Part shown: one piece after another, positions 17,578 to 27,049 of the stretch | Layout: each line of letters starts with the position of its first letter | How positions within the stretch are numbered: position 1 is the stretch's first letter | Program-made: the position numbers and the translations under genes | From: Deltaproteobacteria bacterium | GTDB lineage: Bacteria > Desulfobacterota > Desulfuromonadia > Geobacterales > Geobacteraceae | Direction: 5' to 3' | Assembly (NCBI GenBank): GCA_009668975.1 | Contig: SBEG01000007.1 | Span: 62,001-126,000 of the forward strand | Length of the DNA stretch: 64,000 nucleotides | Notes under the pieces: generated by a model | What the model was told of the DNA's origin: nothing | Seen by the model: the letters and a program-made list of their open reading frames with translations, nothing else | Databases searched by the model: none

Positions 17578-19656
17578 CTAGCCTGCGGGTGTACCACTAT
17601 CGAGAATCCGCCTGACCGATTTCAGAAAAACCTGCGGCGACACCGGCTTCGAAATGAAGTTGAGTCCATCATCCAGAACACCTTTTTTGTAAATTATATC
17701 AGAAGCATAGCCGCTGCAGAAAAGCACCTTCACATCGGAACGGATTTTCCTGATTTCATCATAGACAGCTTTGCCGTTCATGCCCGGCATGATAACATCG
17801 AGAATTACCAGGCTCACGTCATCGCGATGCTCTTCGAAAAGCCTGACGGCATCGATGCCATTTGCTGCATCCCGCACCGAATAGCCCGCTTCACCAAGAA
17901 CCGTTTTCATCAAATCCCTGACAGAGTCATCATCCTCGGCCAGCAGAACCGTCTCGGTTCCCCCGGACGATACAGTCGCAGGATGCGGTGCAGGGCTGAG
18001 CATCACCTCGCTCTCAAGGGGAAGATAGATACGGAAGGTGGTTCCGTTACCCGGCTCACTGTAGACATTGATATAACCGTTATGCTGCTGGACAATGCCG
18101 TAGGCCATGGACAGTCCGAGACCGTTGCCCTTTCCGGTTTCCTTGGTGGTAAAAAATGGTTCAAAGATCCTTTGACGGAGCTGTTCGGACATTCCGCAGC
18201 CGGAATCGGAGACCGAAATCACGGCATAGCTTCCGGGACTGCCGAAGCCATGATAGCGGCAATATTCCTCGTCCATATCCTGCCGCGTCGTTTTGATGGT
18301 GAGCAAGCCGCCATCCGGCATGGCATCCCGGGCATTGGTGGCCAGGTTGATGAGCACGTGATCAATCTGGTTGCTGTCTGCCTGCACAATGAGAATTTCC
18401 GGCCAGAGCGAGGTTTTCAGTTCGACATCTTCCCCGAGAATCTGTTTCAGCAGCTTCTCCAGGGTGAAGATGACCGAATTGACATCCACCGGCCGTGGCA
18501 GGATTACCTGCTTTCTGCTGAATGCCAGAAGCCTCGTGGTAAGCCCCGAAGCGCGGTCGGCAGCCGTCAGAATGGGAAGCACGTTTTGCAGCAACTCCGG
18601 ATCGTCCTGCACCTTTCTCTCAAGCAATTGACCGTAACCGATGATGGCGGTGAGAATATTATTGAAGTCATGGGCAATGCCCCCGGCCAGAGTACCGATG
18701 GATTCCATCTTCTGGGCCTGACGCAACTGGTTTTCCAGGTGCCTGCGCTCGGTGATGTCCTCGCCGATCAGCGCAACCCCCTCAATCCTGCCGAAGGAAT
18801 CGCGCAGAAAGGTGTTGTTCCAGGATACCAGTCGGCTATCGCCCGCTTTTGTCCTGAGGGCATGCTCCTGGTGGAGTTCCAGATTCCCGTCAGCCAGAGC
18901 GGCAAGGTAGGAGCGTTTGCCACGCTCGTCCAGAGGGAAACAGGTCTCGAACCAGCTCCCGCCCAGCAGCTCTTCCCGTTGCCAGCCACTGGCGTCCAGG
19001 AGACAGTCGTTACAGAAAACAATGGTACCGTCACAATCCAGGAGGACCGCCATCAGGGTCATGTTTTCCAGCGTCTCGCGAAAACGGCGCTCCGACTCGC
19101 GGGCCAGGCTCAAAGCCCGCGACAGCTTGGTGTAGCTGGTAATCTCGTTATTGAGTATCAGGGCGGCATAACGGAAAAAGGTTTCCAGGTCACCCCGGAT
19201 ATTCAGGGTATTGAGGAGCATCCCTTCCATCCGGACCGCGGCAATCACGCGGTTCCAGGCAATCAGGGGAAAAACCCAGAGGTATTCACAGTTTTCCGGC
19301 AACAGCTTCTGCAGTTCCGGGTCGGAAGAGCCATCGATCTCGACACAGCGCCACTTTTCGATCACCTCCCGAACCAGGGGATCGTCAATCCTCGTGCTCT
19401 CTTCTTTACGGTTGAAGATGTCACTGGAATACCAGATTCCGTCGCGGAAATGATAGAGCACCAGGTTCAGACCACCGACCGACTCCAGAAGTACGGCAAG
19501 AATGGTATCGATCACCTCGTTAAGACCGGAGGCACGGCTGATCCGGTCATACATGACGTTGATGAGCTCGACCCGCGACTTCTGCCGGGAAAGTTCGCGA
19601 AGCCTCTCCTTCAGGCGAGCGAGTTCGTCCACATCAATGGAAATCTGCCCGGTCAT
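17578..19656 (-). CDS. hybrid sensor histidine kinase (GAF-PAS-HisKA-HATPase-REC)
   Basis: 692 residues from ATG 19656, chosen for GAGGGAG 8 nt upstream and for tight coupling to the preceding stop (19658). In order: a short coiled coil, a GAF-like domain (~30-190), a PAS domain (~200-310), HisKA with the phospho-acceptor in GGIAHDFNNIL, HATPase with NARDAMPDGG and GKGNGLGLS, and a C-terminal receiver (ILDVIMPGMNG, FISKPVS). No membrane segment, so it is cytoplasmic. It lies in the corrinoid/UroD operon, hinting that it senses a signal linked to that methyl-transfer or cofactor chemistry. No output-domain regulator is adjacent. Confidence 0.9.
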   Translation of the reverse strand: MTGQISIDVDELARLKERLRELSRQKSRVELINVMYDRISRASGLNEVIDTILAVLLESVGGLNLVLYHFRDGIWYSSDIFNRKEESTRIDDPLVREVIEKWRCVEIDGSSDPELQKLLPENCEYLWVFPLIAWNRVIAAVRMEGMLLNTLNIRGDLETFFRYAALILNNEITSYTKLSRALSLARESERRFRETLENMTLMAVLLDCDGTIVFCNDCLLDASGWQREELLGGSWFETCFPLDERGKRSYLAALADGNLELHQEHALRTKAGDSRLVSWNNTFLRDSFGRIEGVALIGEDITERRHLENQLRQAQKMESIGTLAGGIAHDFNNILTAIIGYGQLLERKVQDDPELLQNVLPILTAADRASGLTTRLLAFSRKQVILPRPVDVNSVIFTLEKLLKQILGEDVELKTSLWPEILIVQADSNQIDHVLINLATNARDAMPDGGLLTIKTTRQDMDEEYCRYHGFGSPGSYAVISVSDSGCGMSEQLRQRIFEPFFTTKETGKGNGLGLSMAYGIVQQHNGYINVYSEPGNGTTFRIYLPLESEVMLSPAPHPATVSSGGTETVLLAEDDDSVRDLMKTVLGEAGYSVRDAANGIDAVRLFEEHRDDVSLVILDVIMPGMNGKAVYDEIRKIRSDVKVLFCSGYASDIIYKKGVLDDGLNFISKPVSPQVFLKSVRRILDSGTPAG

Positions 19657-19657
19657 G

Positions 19658-20272
19658 TCAGATACTCCCTCTGCGACGCAGGGTTTCAGCGAGAACGTTT
19701 TCGAGATTTTCCAGAGAGACATCGAGCCAGCGGAGCGGCAGGGAGGTGACTTCGCTCACGTGGGACGCTTCTTTCTCGAAACAGGCTGAACAGGGGGTCC
19801 GTACTGCCAGGAGGTACGAATGCTCCTGGCTGAAGATGCGCTTGATCAGATCCGGGTTTTTGCCGAAAATCGGAACGGTGACCTCGTCCCAGGTATGGGC
19901 CCACTCCTCGAGAAGAAAAAATGCGCCTTTTGTCAACTCCTCGGTGAAAAGCTGTTCGCCGAGGAGAATGCTGACGCAATTCTGACCGGGGGTCCGCAGA
20001 GCGCCCCGCTTTTCCACGATGGAATCCATCAGCGGGTGGCAGGTCCCGAACATGACGCTGACCGTATCCGGTGGAAAACGCTCAAGAGTCGATTCGAGAC
20101 AGTGCTGCAGCTTTTCGAAACTGGTGTGCAGGGAAGAGGGAAGAAATTTAATGGAAACCGGCCAGTGGTTCCTGGCCACCAGGCAAGAAATCTCTTTTTT
20201 CAGAATACTGCAGCTTACCAGGGTATTTTGCTCATCCTGCCGAGAGAGCCGTGTTGCTTCGATAGTCTCCAT
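19658..20272 (-). CDS. DUF1638 domain protein
   Basis: 204 residues matching the DUF1638 pattern: several short Cys-containing blocks (VSCSILKKEI, MFGTCHPLMD, GQNCVSILLG) and TPCSACFEKE near the end. DUF1638 proteins are repeatedly found beside corrinoid methyltransferase genes, and here the gene overlaps the UroD-family gene by 41 bp and sits 1 bp before the kinase start. The Cys/His content suggests metal binding, but function is unknown. Confidence 0.75.
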   Translation of the reverse strand: METIEATRLSRQDEQNTLVSCSILKKEISCLVARNHWPVSIKFLPSSLHTSFEKLQHCLESTLERFPPDTVSVMFGTCHPLMDSIVEKRGALRTPGQNCVSILLGEQLFTEELTKGAFFLLEEWAHTWDEVTVPIFGKNPDLIKRIFSQEHSYLLAVRTPCSACFEKEASHVSEVTSLPLRWLDVSLENLENVLAETLRRRGSI

Positions 20273-21284
20273 AACGAAAAGCCGCCTCCAGCATGATTTT
20301 TATTTTTTCCTCGGGGATGCAAAGCGGCATGACCAGAGTACCGAAGAAGAACCCTCCCCCCGGAGCGCCTGCTGCCATGATCCGGGCAACGTCATTCTCG
20401 ATCTCGTTACGATCCCAGGAAATAAGGCGTATATCATTAATGACCCCGGCCACCAGGGCCTTTCCATCGACGAATTTCTTCGCCTCGGCAATATCGTCAA
20501 GCGGATTGAGGTAAAATGCGCCGACCCCGGTCTGCTCCCGAATCAGTTCGATCTGGGAATTGATCACGCCGCCACCATTGAAATACACCATCCCTTCGGT
20601 GCCAAACGCCTCGAAATCACGCCGCAGCCAGGGCAGGGCCAACTCGCGGAACTGGGGCATGGTCAGAAAGGTTGCAGATGCCACCGGGTTCGAATAGGCG
20701 ATCATATCGATACCCGCCTCCCGCAGGGCACGTACATGCCTGATACAGAAGTCGGAACACTTTTCCAGCAGTTCCCGGCAGAGACTCTGCGGTCCGGTCA
20801 GGAGAAGCTGCAGCCATTTGTCCATGCCCATCAGCATCGGCGGCAGCGAAAATGAAGAAACCACCGATCCGAGAACCGGACAGCGGCCGCCCTGCTCCGC
20901 CTTGAGAATCCGGATACATTTCCCCAGTTCCTGGAATGCTGCCGTTTCGCTCACATCAGCGGGAACCGTCAATGCCTCGATATCGGCTGGGCTGCGGATA
21001 ATCATCTCGCCGACATTCGGTGGTCCGTCCTTGGCATAGACAATTCTCCGGCAGCCGAGCATCTCGGCATCCCGGGCAACATAGAAAAACCCCCAGAGGT
21101 TGTCGTAGCCGTATTTGCGCTGCATCCTGAGCTGGGCTTCGGCCACCAGCTCGCCTTTGCCGTAATATTCTTCAATGCTCAGGCCCAGCTCCAGGGCCCC
21201 CTGTTCCAGGAGATTGCAGATTACCGGCACCCGATCCGGGAGCTTTCCTTCCACCAGGCGCTGGATTCGTTCCATGGCGTTCAT
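20232..21284 (-). CDS. uroporphyrinogen decarboxylase-family protein (MtaA/CmuA-like)
   Basis: 350 residues with the UroD TIM-barrel pattern (N-terminal LPDRVPVICNLLEQGALELG; GIDMIAYSNPVAS in the middle). In methylotrophic clusters such proteins move methyl groups between a corrinoid protein and a thiol or other acceptor. The strand where MtaA-type enzymes carry the zinc ligands His-x-Cys reads VYFNGGG here, so the usual zinc site appears to be absent. The 4-bp overlap with the corrinoid gene makes a functional link very likely. It is unlikely to be the haem-pathway HemE. Confidence 0.85.
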   Translation of the reverse strand: MNAMERIQRLVEGKLPDRVPVICNLLEQGALELGLSIEEYYGKGELVAEAQLRMQRKYGYDNLWGFFYVARDAEMLGCRRIVYAKDGPPNVGEMIIRSPADIEALTVPADVSETAAFQELGKCIRILKAEQGGRCPVLGSVVSSFSLPPMLMGMDKWLQLLLTGPQSLCRELLEKCSDFCIRHVRALREAGIDMIAYSNPVASATFLTMPQFRELALPWLRRDFEAFGTEGMVYFNGGGVINSQIELIREQTGVGAFYLNPLDDIAEAKKFVDGKALVAGVINDIRLISWDRNEIENDVARIMAAGAPGGGFFFGTLVMPLCIPEEKIKIMLEAAFRYGDYRSNTALSAG

Positions 21285-21949
21285 AGCGGAACAACCTCCT
21301 TCACCAGTTCAGCAACGACCCTGGTCGCCTCGATGCCGTTTTCCGCCCAGGCATCGGCAGAAACCGACCGGTAGAGGTTTTCGTCGAAGCGGAAGGGCGC
21401 CCCGCCGACGATGATCTTGATCCGCGACTCCAGGCCCCGTTCATGGAGAATCTGGCGTACCTTGAGGGCACCTTCCGCGCCCAGGGCCGTGTGCACCATC
21501 ATCGCCGAAATGGCAATCACCGAAGCGTCAAGGGCAATTGCCTGGTCGACGAAGCGCTCGGCCGGAACATTCACCCCCAGGTCGGTCACGGTAAACATCT
21601 TGGTCCGCAGACACCCCCGAACGATCTTTTTCCCCAATCCGTGAAAATCCCCGGCTGAGGTACCGATGACAATGCTGCCCATGATCTCCGGGGTGGCACT
21701 GAACAGCGGTAGCAGCATTTCAATGGCCTCTTCCGATATCTGCGCCGCAATGAAATGCTGGGACAGGGTGGTTGCCAGATCCTTGGTCAGATCCCGGGAC
21801 ATCCTCTCGATGGCCGGAGTCACCACATCAAAGACAACCTCTTCCGGGGCGGCGCCCTCGTCAAGGGCCCGCGAAAGAAGCCCGATTGCCTGATCCCGGT
21901 CCGTATCGAGAAGGGCCTCATAGTAGCGGGTAAAGAATGATTGCATCAT
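21281..21949 (-). CDS. corrinoid (B12-binding) methyl-carrier protein
   Basis: 222 residues from ATG 21949; GGAG lies 6 nt upstream, and the 18 extra in-frame codons upstream have no site. The N-terminal ~90 residues form the helical B12-binding-2 cap. The Rossmann half has the cobalt-coordinating DxHxxG motif as SAGDFHGLGK. This is the MtbC/MtaC type of protein that carries a methyl group between a substrate methyltransferase and an acceptor enzyme. The substrate-specific MtxB partner is not in this operon. First gene of the corrinoid/UroD/DUF1638/kinase/lipoprotein unit. Confidence 0.9.
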   Translation of the reverse strand: MMQSFFTRYYEALLDTDRDQAIGLLSRALDEGAAPEEVVFDVVTPAIERMSRDLTKDLATTLSQHFIAAQISEEAIEMLLPLFSATPEIMGSIVIGTSAGDFHGLGKKIVRGCLRTKMFTVTDLGVNVPAERFVDQAIALDASVIAISAMMVHTALGAEGALKVRQILHERGLESRIKIIVGGAPFRFDENLYRSVSADAWAENGIEATRVVAELVKEVVPL

Positions 21950-22312
21950 GGCGACTCCGTCAGAGAAACTACTGCGGGACCGGCCTGGGGTAGTGACGCC
22001 CATTCAAACATTCACCTTAGCGCGGCTGCGCCTCGCGTCCTCTTTTGACTGCGTCAGCCATCCTGGTCTCCACGCGACGTTTCTCAAAAACCTGTTAGTG
22101 GGCAAGAGCGATGATATCTGCTACATCATACCAGGGTTTCCGATAGTTATAACCCCTTACGGGTAACAATCTTTCATCCATTCCCGTGCATTCTCACCCC
22201 ATTAAGCACACTCTATCAATGTATCGGCAACCATTGGTATTTCTTAAATGCAAAACTGCGGATCGGGTTTAGAAGGGGAAGGAGGGCGGTATGATACAGG
22301 TCAAACATGCAT
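21950..22312. other. intergenic region between corrinoid operon and hrpB
   Basis: About 360 bp without a convincing gene. It must contain the promoter of the corrinoid operon, but I see no clear -35/-10 or sigma54 match. A 19-codon frame beginning ATG 22291 has a good AAGGAGGG site, but nothing else supports it. Confidence 0.4.
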
Positions 22313-24847
22313 TCAATACGGTTTACCGCGCAAGGCCCGATTGGTCTTAGCGGTCGGCATGGCATTCCAGGGGTCGTCCGGCCAGGGATGCTTCGGATAA
22401 CGCCCCTTCAATTCTTTTTTCACCTCCCGGTAACCGCTCGCCCAAAAACCCTTCAGGTCCCGCGTAACCTGGACCGGACGCCGGGCCGGAGACAGGAGGT
22501 GCAGGAGAAGCTTCACCCGTCCCGCGGCAATAGTCGGGGTATCCGCACAGCCGAACATCTCCTGGAGCTTCACCGCCAGAAACGGTTCTTCACCGCTGAC
22601 ATAATCAATCTCGATGCGGCTGCCGCTCGGCACGGTAATGTGGGTCGGTGCCCGCTCCTCCAGCAGGCGCAGCTGCTCCCGGGTGAGCAGGGCTCGTAAT
22701 GCGGCGCACAGATCGAGTCCGAAGATATCGCGGCGGCTCCGGACTCCATAGAGAAATGGGGCAAGCCAGTCCGCAAGGGTGGCCAAAAGACTCTCGTCCG
22801 TCAGATTCGGCCACTGCTCCTCGGGAAAGGCCTGCCGTACCAGACGCAGCCTGCCCCTCAGCCGATTGGCCTCCCGGTCCCAGTTCAGGTAAGCCATGCG
22901 GGTGTCCTCGATGACCGCAAGCAGCAGCGGGATGGCCTCTTCATCGGATGGCACAACCTGGCGCCGGGACAGGTGAATCGCACCGAGCAACTCCTCCTCC
23001 CAGGCCATCAGCCGCTCCTGACCGGCATCCCAGACTACCCGGCGTTCGCTGGCGATCTGCTCCCGGCACTCGGAGCGCACCAGCTCCGGAGTCAGAGAAC
23101 AGGCTTGGTGAATGAGCCCTTCCCCCTTCTCCCCTGCGTCCACCTGGATCGCCAGGATATACGGACGATTCCGGACGCCGCTTTTCCGGGACAGGCGGGC
23201 ACCGCGGCCATTGGCCAACAGATAGCGATCGCTGCCCTCCTCCCGCTGCCGGGCAACCCGGTCCGGGTAGGCAGCCAGGAGCAAGCGGGCCGCGGCGTCG
23301 CCATCCGAGAGCGCTCCGTGAATTTCCCCTGCCCCCAGGTGGCGCGCGAGCTGCGCGGCACTTCTCTCCACCGCCCGGATAGCGGAGGTTTGCACACGCG
23401 GGTCTGCCCGCCTGTTTCGGGCCACAACCACCTCATAGCGCTCCAGCAGATCGGATTCACAGATAGCTGCGACCTCTCCCGGGCCATAGCGAAAAATGTC
23501 CCGTTCCGCCAGAAGCGCTCCGAGGATGGCGGCCATCTCCAACGCTTCCGCCTCTTGGCCCCGGAGCAGCAGCCGGGCGACGCGGGGATGGACCGGCAAT
23601 TCCGCCATTTTTCTCCCGCTTTCCGTGGTCCGTCCGTCCCGGTCCAGCGCACCAAGGCAGAACAGCAATTCCCGGGCAGCGACCAGCGCAACTTCGGGTG
23701 GCGGATCAAGCCAGGAGAGGCTCGCCGGGTCCCGCACCCCCCAGACGGCCAACTCCAGGGCCAGAGCGGAAAGGTCAGCTACCAGGATCTCCGGGGGGGT
23801 AAAAGCGGTCATGGCCTGAAAGGTGTGCGGACCGAACAGGCGGTAGCAGACCCCGGGGGCCAGCCTTCCAGCCCGTCCGGCCCGCTGCTCCGCCGAGGCG
23901 CGGGACTCTCTCACTGTCAGCAGCCGGTTCATGCCGCTCGCCGGATCATGGCGCAGGACCCGGGTCAGACCGCTGTCAACCACCGCCCTGATCCCCTCGA
24001 TGGTGAGGCTCGTCTCTGCAATGTTTGTGGCCAGAACCACCTTGCGCCTCGGCCCCGGCAAGATAGCCGCTTGCTGTTCCGCAAAGGGCAGGTCGGCATA
24101 GAGCGGATGGATGGCAGGAGACAAGTTACCGGCTGCTTCTTGGAGCTGCCCGGCACAGGCACGGATCTCGCCTGCGCCGGGCAGGAAGGCGAGGACATCC
24201 CCTGCCGATTCCCGCAGGGCGCGTCGCACCGCGGCCGCCATGCGAACCGGCAGCGGGTGATGGCTGGAATCCTCCAGAAAACGTACTTCCACCGGAAAAG
24301 AGCGCCCTTCGGCAATCACGACCGGCGCATTGCCGAGCAAGGCGGCAACCGGCCCGCAATCGAGGGTCGCCGACATCACCAGAATTTTCAGGTCGGGCCG
24401 CAGCTCCCGCTGTACCTCCAGGCAGAGTGCCAAGGCAAAGTCCGCATTGAGACTTCGTTCGTGGAATTCGTCGAAGATCACCAACGACACTCCTTCCAGG
24501 CCGGGATCCCGCTGCAGACGCCGGGTCAGAATCCCCTCAGTGACCACCTCGATCCGGGTCCTCGCCGAGACACGTCGCTCAAAGCGCATCGTATAGCCCA
24601 CCGTCTCTCCGGAATCCTCACCCAGGGCCAGGGCCATGCGGTTCGCCGCATTGAAAGCCGCCAACCGGCGGGGTTCGAGCATCACGATGCGCCCGGCGGC
24701 AATTCCGGAAAGATCGAGCAGTGCCAGGGGGACACGCGTCGTTTTGCCGGCCCCCGGCGGCGCCTGCAGCACTGTATTCGGACAAACGGCAATCGTCCTC
24801 AGCAGTTCGGGAAGGATCGGGTCTATGGGAAGAGGGGTGTTATCCAT
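22313..24847 (-). CDS. hrpB: ATP-dependent helicase HrpB
   Basis: 844 residues, normal length for HrpB. DEAH-box RNA helicase motifs run in order: APPGAGKTTRVPL (Walker A), EPRRLAA (Ia), DEFHERSL (II; DEFH in place of DEAH, typical of HrpB), MSATLD (III), AEGRSFPVEV, TNIAETSLTIEGI (V) and QRAGRAGR (VI). The HrpB-specific C-terminal region follows. A cytoplasmic helicase of the DEAH/RHA class; its bacterial role is poorly defined. Monocistronic. Confidence 0.95.
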   Translation of the reverse strand: MDNTPLPIDPILPELLRTIAVCPNTVLQAPPGAGKTTRVPLALLDLSGIAAGRIVMLEPRRLAAFNAANRMALALGEDSGETVGYTMRFERRVSARTRIEVVTEGILTRRLQRDPGLEGVSLVIFDEFHERSLNADFALALCLEVQRELRPDLKILVMSATLDCGPVAALLGNAPVVIAEGRSFPVEVRFLEDSSHHPLPVRMAAAVRRALRESAGDVLAFLPGAGEIRACAGQLQEAAGNLSPAIHPLYADLPFAEQQAAILPGPRRKVVLATNIAETSLTIEGIRAVVDSGLTRVLRHDPASGMNRLLTVRESRASAEQRAGRAGRLAPGVCYRLFGPHTFQAMTAFTPPEILVADLSALALELAVWGVRDPASLSWLDPPPEVALVAARELLFCLGALDRDGRTTESGRKMAELPVHPRVARLLLRGQEAEALEMAAILGALLAERDIFRYGPGEVAAICESDLLERYEVVVARNRRADPRVQTSAIRAVERSAAQLARHLGAGEIHGALSDGDAAARLLLAAYPDRVARQREEGSDRYLLANGRGARLSRKSGVRNRPYILAIQVDAGEKGEGLIHQACSLTPELVRSECREQIASERRVVWDAGQERLMAWEEELLGAIHLSRRQVVPSDEEAIPLLLAVIEDTRMAYLNWDREANRLRGRLRLVRQAFPEEQWPNLTDESLLATLADWLAPFLYGVRSRRDIFGLDLCAALRALLTREQLRLLEERAPTHITVPSGSRIEIDYVSGEEPFLAVKLQEMFGCADTPTIAAGRVKLLLHLLSPARRPVQVTRDLKGFWASGYREVKKELKGRYPKHPWPDDPWNAMPTAKTNRALRGKPY

Positions 24848-25142
24848 GAAATAGCTACCTGTAGCGGTTGATAGTGAGGGGTTACCTGTTTGCCTTGGCT
24901 GAAGAATGATGCAGGTTGATTTTAGGTGTTACAAGATACCAGTCGGATACAAATATCCACCGGATTGAAGGTAGCCCTCCCCCGGCACACTGTCAATCGT
25001 AAAAAAGAAGGGCAGATCCCTAACCTTCCTTTTTACCGTTGACGTTCCCCTCCTGACCATGAGATATCTGCTTTCCATGAATATCAACACCTTACCCAAA
25101 ACTCTGCAACATGCGTTATCTTCAAAATAATCGGGGAAAAGT

Positions 25143-26588
25143 ATGTACACACGAAAAGATGTCCCTTTCAATGCAACATCTCTCTCGTTTTCCAATCCAG
25201 AGCTCGAAGCGGCCTTCCAGGCCGACTATTTCGACAAAAATATCGGTAATTTGAGACGTTATCTGCTGCTGGGATTTCTTCTCTATGGACTGTTCGGTAT
25301 CCATGACTACCTGATCATTCCCGACATCCTGCCGCAGGCTTGGGGCATCCGCTACCTCCTGGTCTGTCCGTTGCTGCTGGCAATCTACCTGTTCTCCTAC
25401 TCGAAATATTATCCCCAGGCACTGACGCCGTCCCTTTTCCTCGCCTGCTTTGCGGCCGGCGCGGGGATCGTCGCCATGAGCATCAAGGCGGCCCCACCCG
25501 GCAATTCTCTCTACTACGCCGGCCTCTTGCTATGCCTGCTCTTCTACTTCCGCCTTCGCTTCCTCGCTGCCAGCCTGCTCGCCTGGAGTCTTTTTTTTCT
25601 CTATGAAGCAGCGGCACTCCTGACCATCGGCACCTCGACCCCGGTTCTGTTCAGCAATACTTTCACCTTCATCTCCTTCAACATTACCGGAATGTTTGCC
25701 TGCTACGCGATGGAACGCTACTACCGTTCGGATTTCCTCTTGCGGCGAACCATTCAACAACGGGATCATGAGATAAGCGCCTCGAACCGGGCCTTGGAAC
25801 AAGAAATCATCGAGCATCGACAGGCCGTTGAGGAAAAACGTCGCCTGCAGGCGCAACTCTCCCAGGCTCAGAAGATGGAAGCGGTAGGACAGCTTGCCGG
25901 CGGTATCTCGCATGAATTCTCCAACATCCTTACCGCGGTGGTCGGCTACGCAAATTACCTCCAGATGAAGATGGCAAAGGATGACCCCTTGTACAACTAT
26001 GCAGGAAATATCATCACCTCAGCCAATCGTGCAGCACGCCTGACAAACGACCTGCTTGCCTTCAGCAGGAAGAAACAGTCTGAACCAAGGGTCGTGAATC
26101 TTAATGAAATCATACAGAAAGCGGAAAATTACCTGCCCCTGATGGCCGGCCGGAAAATCAGGGTCTCAATCATGGTCTACGAAAAACCGCTGATTGTCAT
26201 CGCTGACGAGGTATTGCTGGAACAGGTCCTGGTGAATCTGGTTGCCAACGCCCGGGATGCCATGCCGGACGGCGGCGTGCTGACCATCACCCTCGACCAG
26301 CTCGGATTGAACCGGGAAGCCTCCTTCGCCACCGGCACCGCGCCCCCGGGCAGATACGGCCGGATCTCTGTCACCGACATGGGCATCGGTATGAGCGACA
26401 CTACCCGGGCACGAATTTTCGAGCCGTATTTCACCACGAAAGAGAACGAAACGGGCACCGGACTCGGTCTTGCCATGGTCTGCGACGTTATCAACAGACA
26501 CTGCGGCTTCGTCGATTTCAATTCGCAAGTCGGCGCCGGAACAACCTTCAGGCTGCTGATCCCCCTGATCGCAGAAGAGACACTGTAA
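25143..26588 (+). CDS. membrane sensor histidine kinase
   Basis: 481 residues. An N-terminal membrane domain of about six helices (residues ~40-190) has no large periplasmic loop. A coiled coil (~200-245) leads to HisKA with the phospho-acceptor in GGISHEFSNIL, then HATPase motifs NARDAMPDGG, MGIGMS and GTGLGLAM. It lacks PAS and receiver domains. The kinase core resembles that of the hybrid kinase at 17578. No response regulator is adjacent (orphan kinase). The ~295 bp before it show no feature I can support. Confidence 0.88.
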   Translation: MYTRKDVPFNATSLSFSNPELEAAFQADYFDKNIGNLRRYLLLGFLLYGLFGIHDYLIIPDILPQAWGIRYLLVCPLLLAIYLFSYSKYYPQALTPSLFLACFAAGAGIVAMSIKAAPPGNSLYYAGLLLCLLFYFRLRFLAASLLAWSLFFLYEAAALLTIGTSTPVLFSNTFTFISFNITGMFACYAMERYYRSDFLLRRTIQQRDHEISASNRALEQEIIEHRQAVEEKRRLQAQLSQAQKMEAVGQLAGGISHEFSNILTAVVGYANYLQMKMAKDDPLYNYAGNIITSANRAARLTNDLLAFSRKKQSEPRVVNLNEIIQKAENYLPLMAGRKIRVSIMVYEKPLIVIADEVLLEQVLVNLVANARDAMPDGGVLTITLDQLGLNREASFATGTAPPGRYGRISVTDMGIGMSDTTRARIFEPYFTTKENETGTGLGLAMVCDVINRHCGFVDFNSQVGAGTTFRLLIPLIAEETL

Positions 26589-26745
26589 CAAGAGCGATCA
26601 GCCGCCCCGAAAGCGTCATTCACGAAAGTCTGAAGTAGAGCCAAGGAGTAGGATTGTAAGGCTTCGGAAAGTGGGGAAATTTAGTGAGTCCCGGTGTTGT
26701 CCGGTTAGGTCTTTGCACTGGCCCTGTAGGGGCGTTTGAGGGTAG

Positions 26746-26847
26746 CCGTGGGATGTATCCCACGGGTGAAAAACATCCATTTATTCATTCGTCACGTACG
26801 TGACGAGGTGAAATCTGCCTCTCATTTCCGGGGAATGAATTCCCCGG
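26746..26847. repeat. cluster of three perfect intergenic palindromes
   Basis: The 460-bp gap after the kinase contains CCGTGGGA/TCCCACGG (26746-26765), the 18-bp palindrome TCGTCACGTACGTGACGA (26789-26806) and CCGGGGAATGAATTCCCCGG (26828-26847). The first and third have the GGAAT/TCCCAC style of dispersed repeats. Any could end transcription; none has a U-run. No coding potential seen here. Confidence 0.6.
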
Positions 26848-27049
26848 CTACCATCTGACTGTCGCTACACGACGTACGAAAAAAACTTACCGGACAAAGC
26901 TGATTGAAACCACAATTTTGTTGAATTTGAACCATGCCGTGGTATTTTTAGTTTTCTGCTTTCTCTGCGCTCTCTGTGTCCTCTCCGCCTTCGATCAAGC
27001 TACTGCGAACACGTGTGGCAAGAGAAGCTGTTATACAAAAGGATTAGCC

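Noticed and set aside
20232..21284. HemE (haem biosynthesis) for the UroD-family gene
   Set aside because: Sequence near the start and the overlap with a corrinoid protein gene fit the methyltransferase-associated branch.
24929..25195. Small minus-strand gene of 88 codons before the kinase at 25143
   Set aside because: It overlaps the kinase start, has no ribosome site or motif, and looks like random coding of an AT-rich leader.
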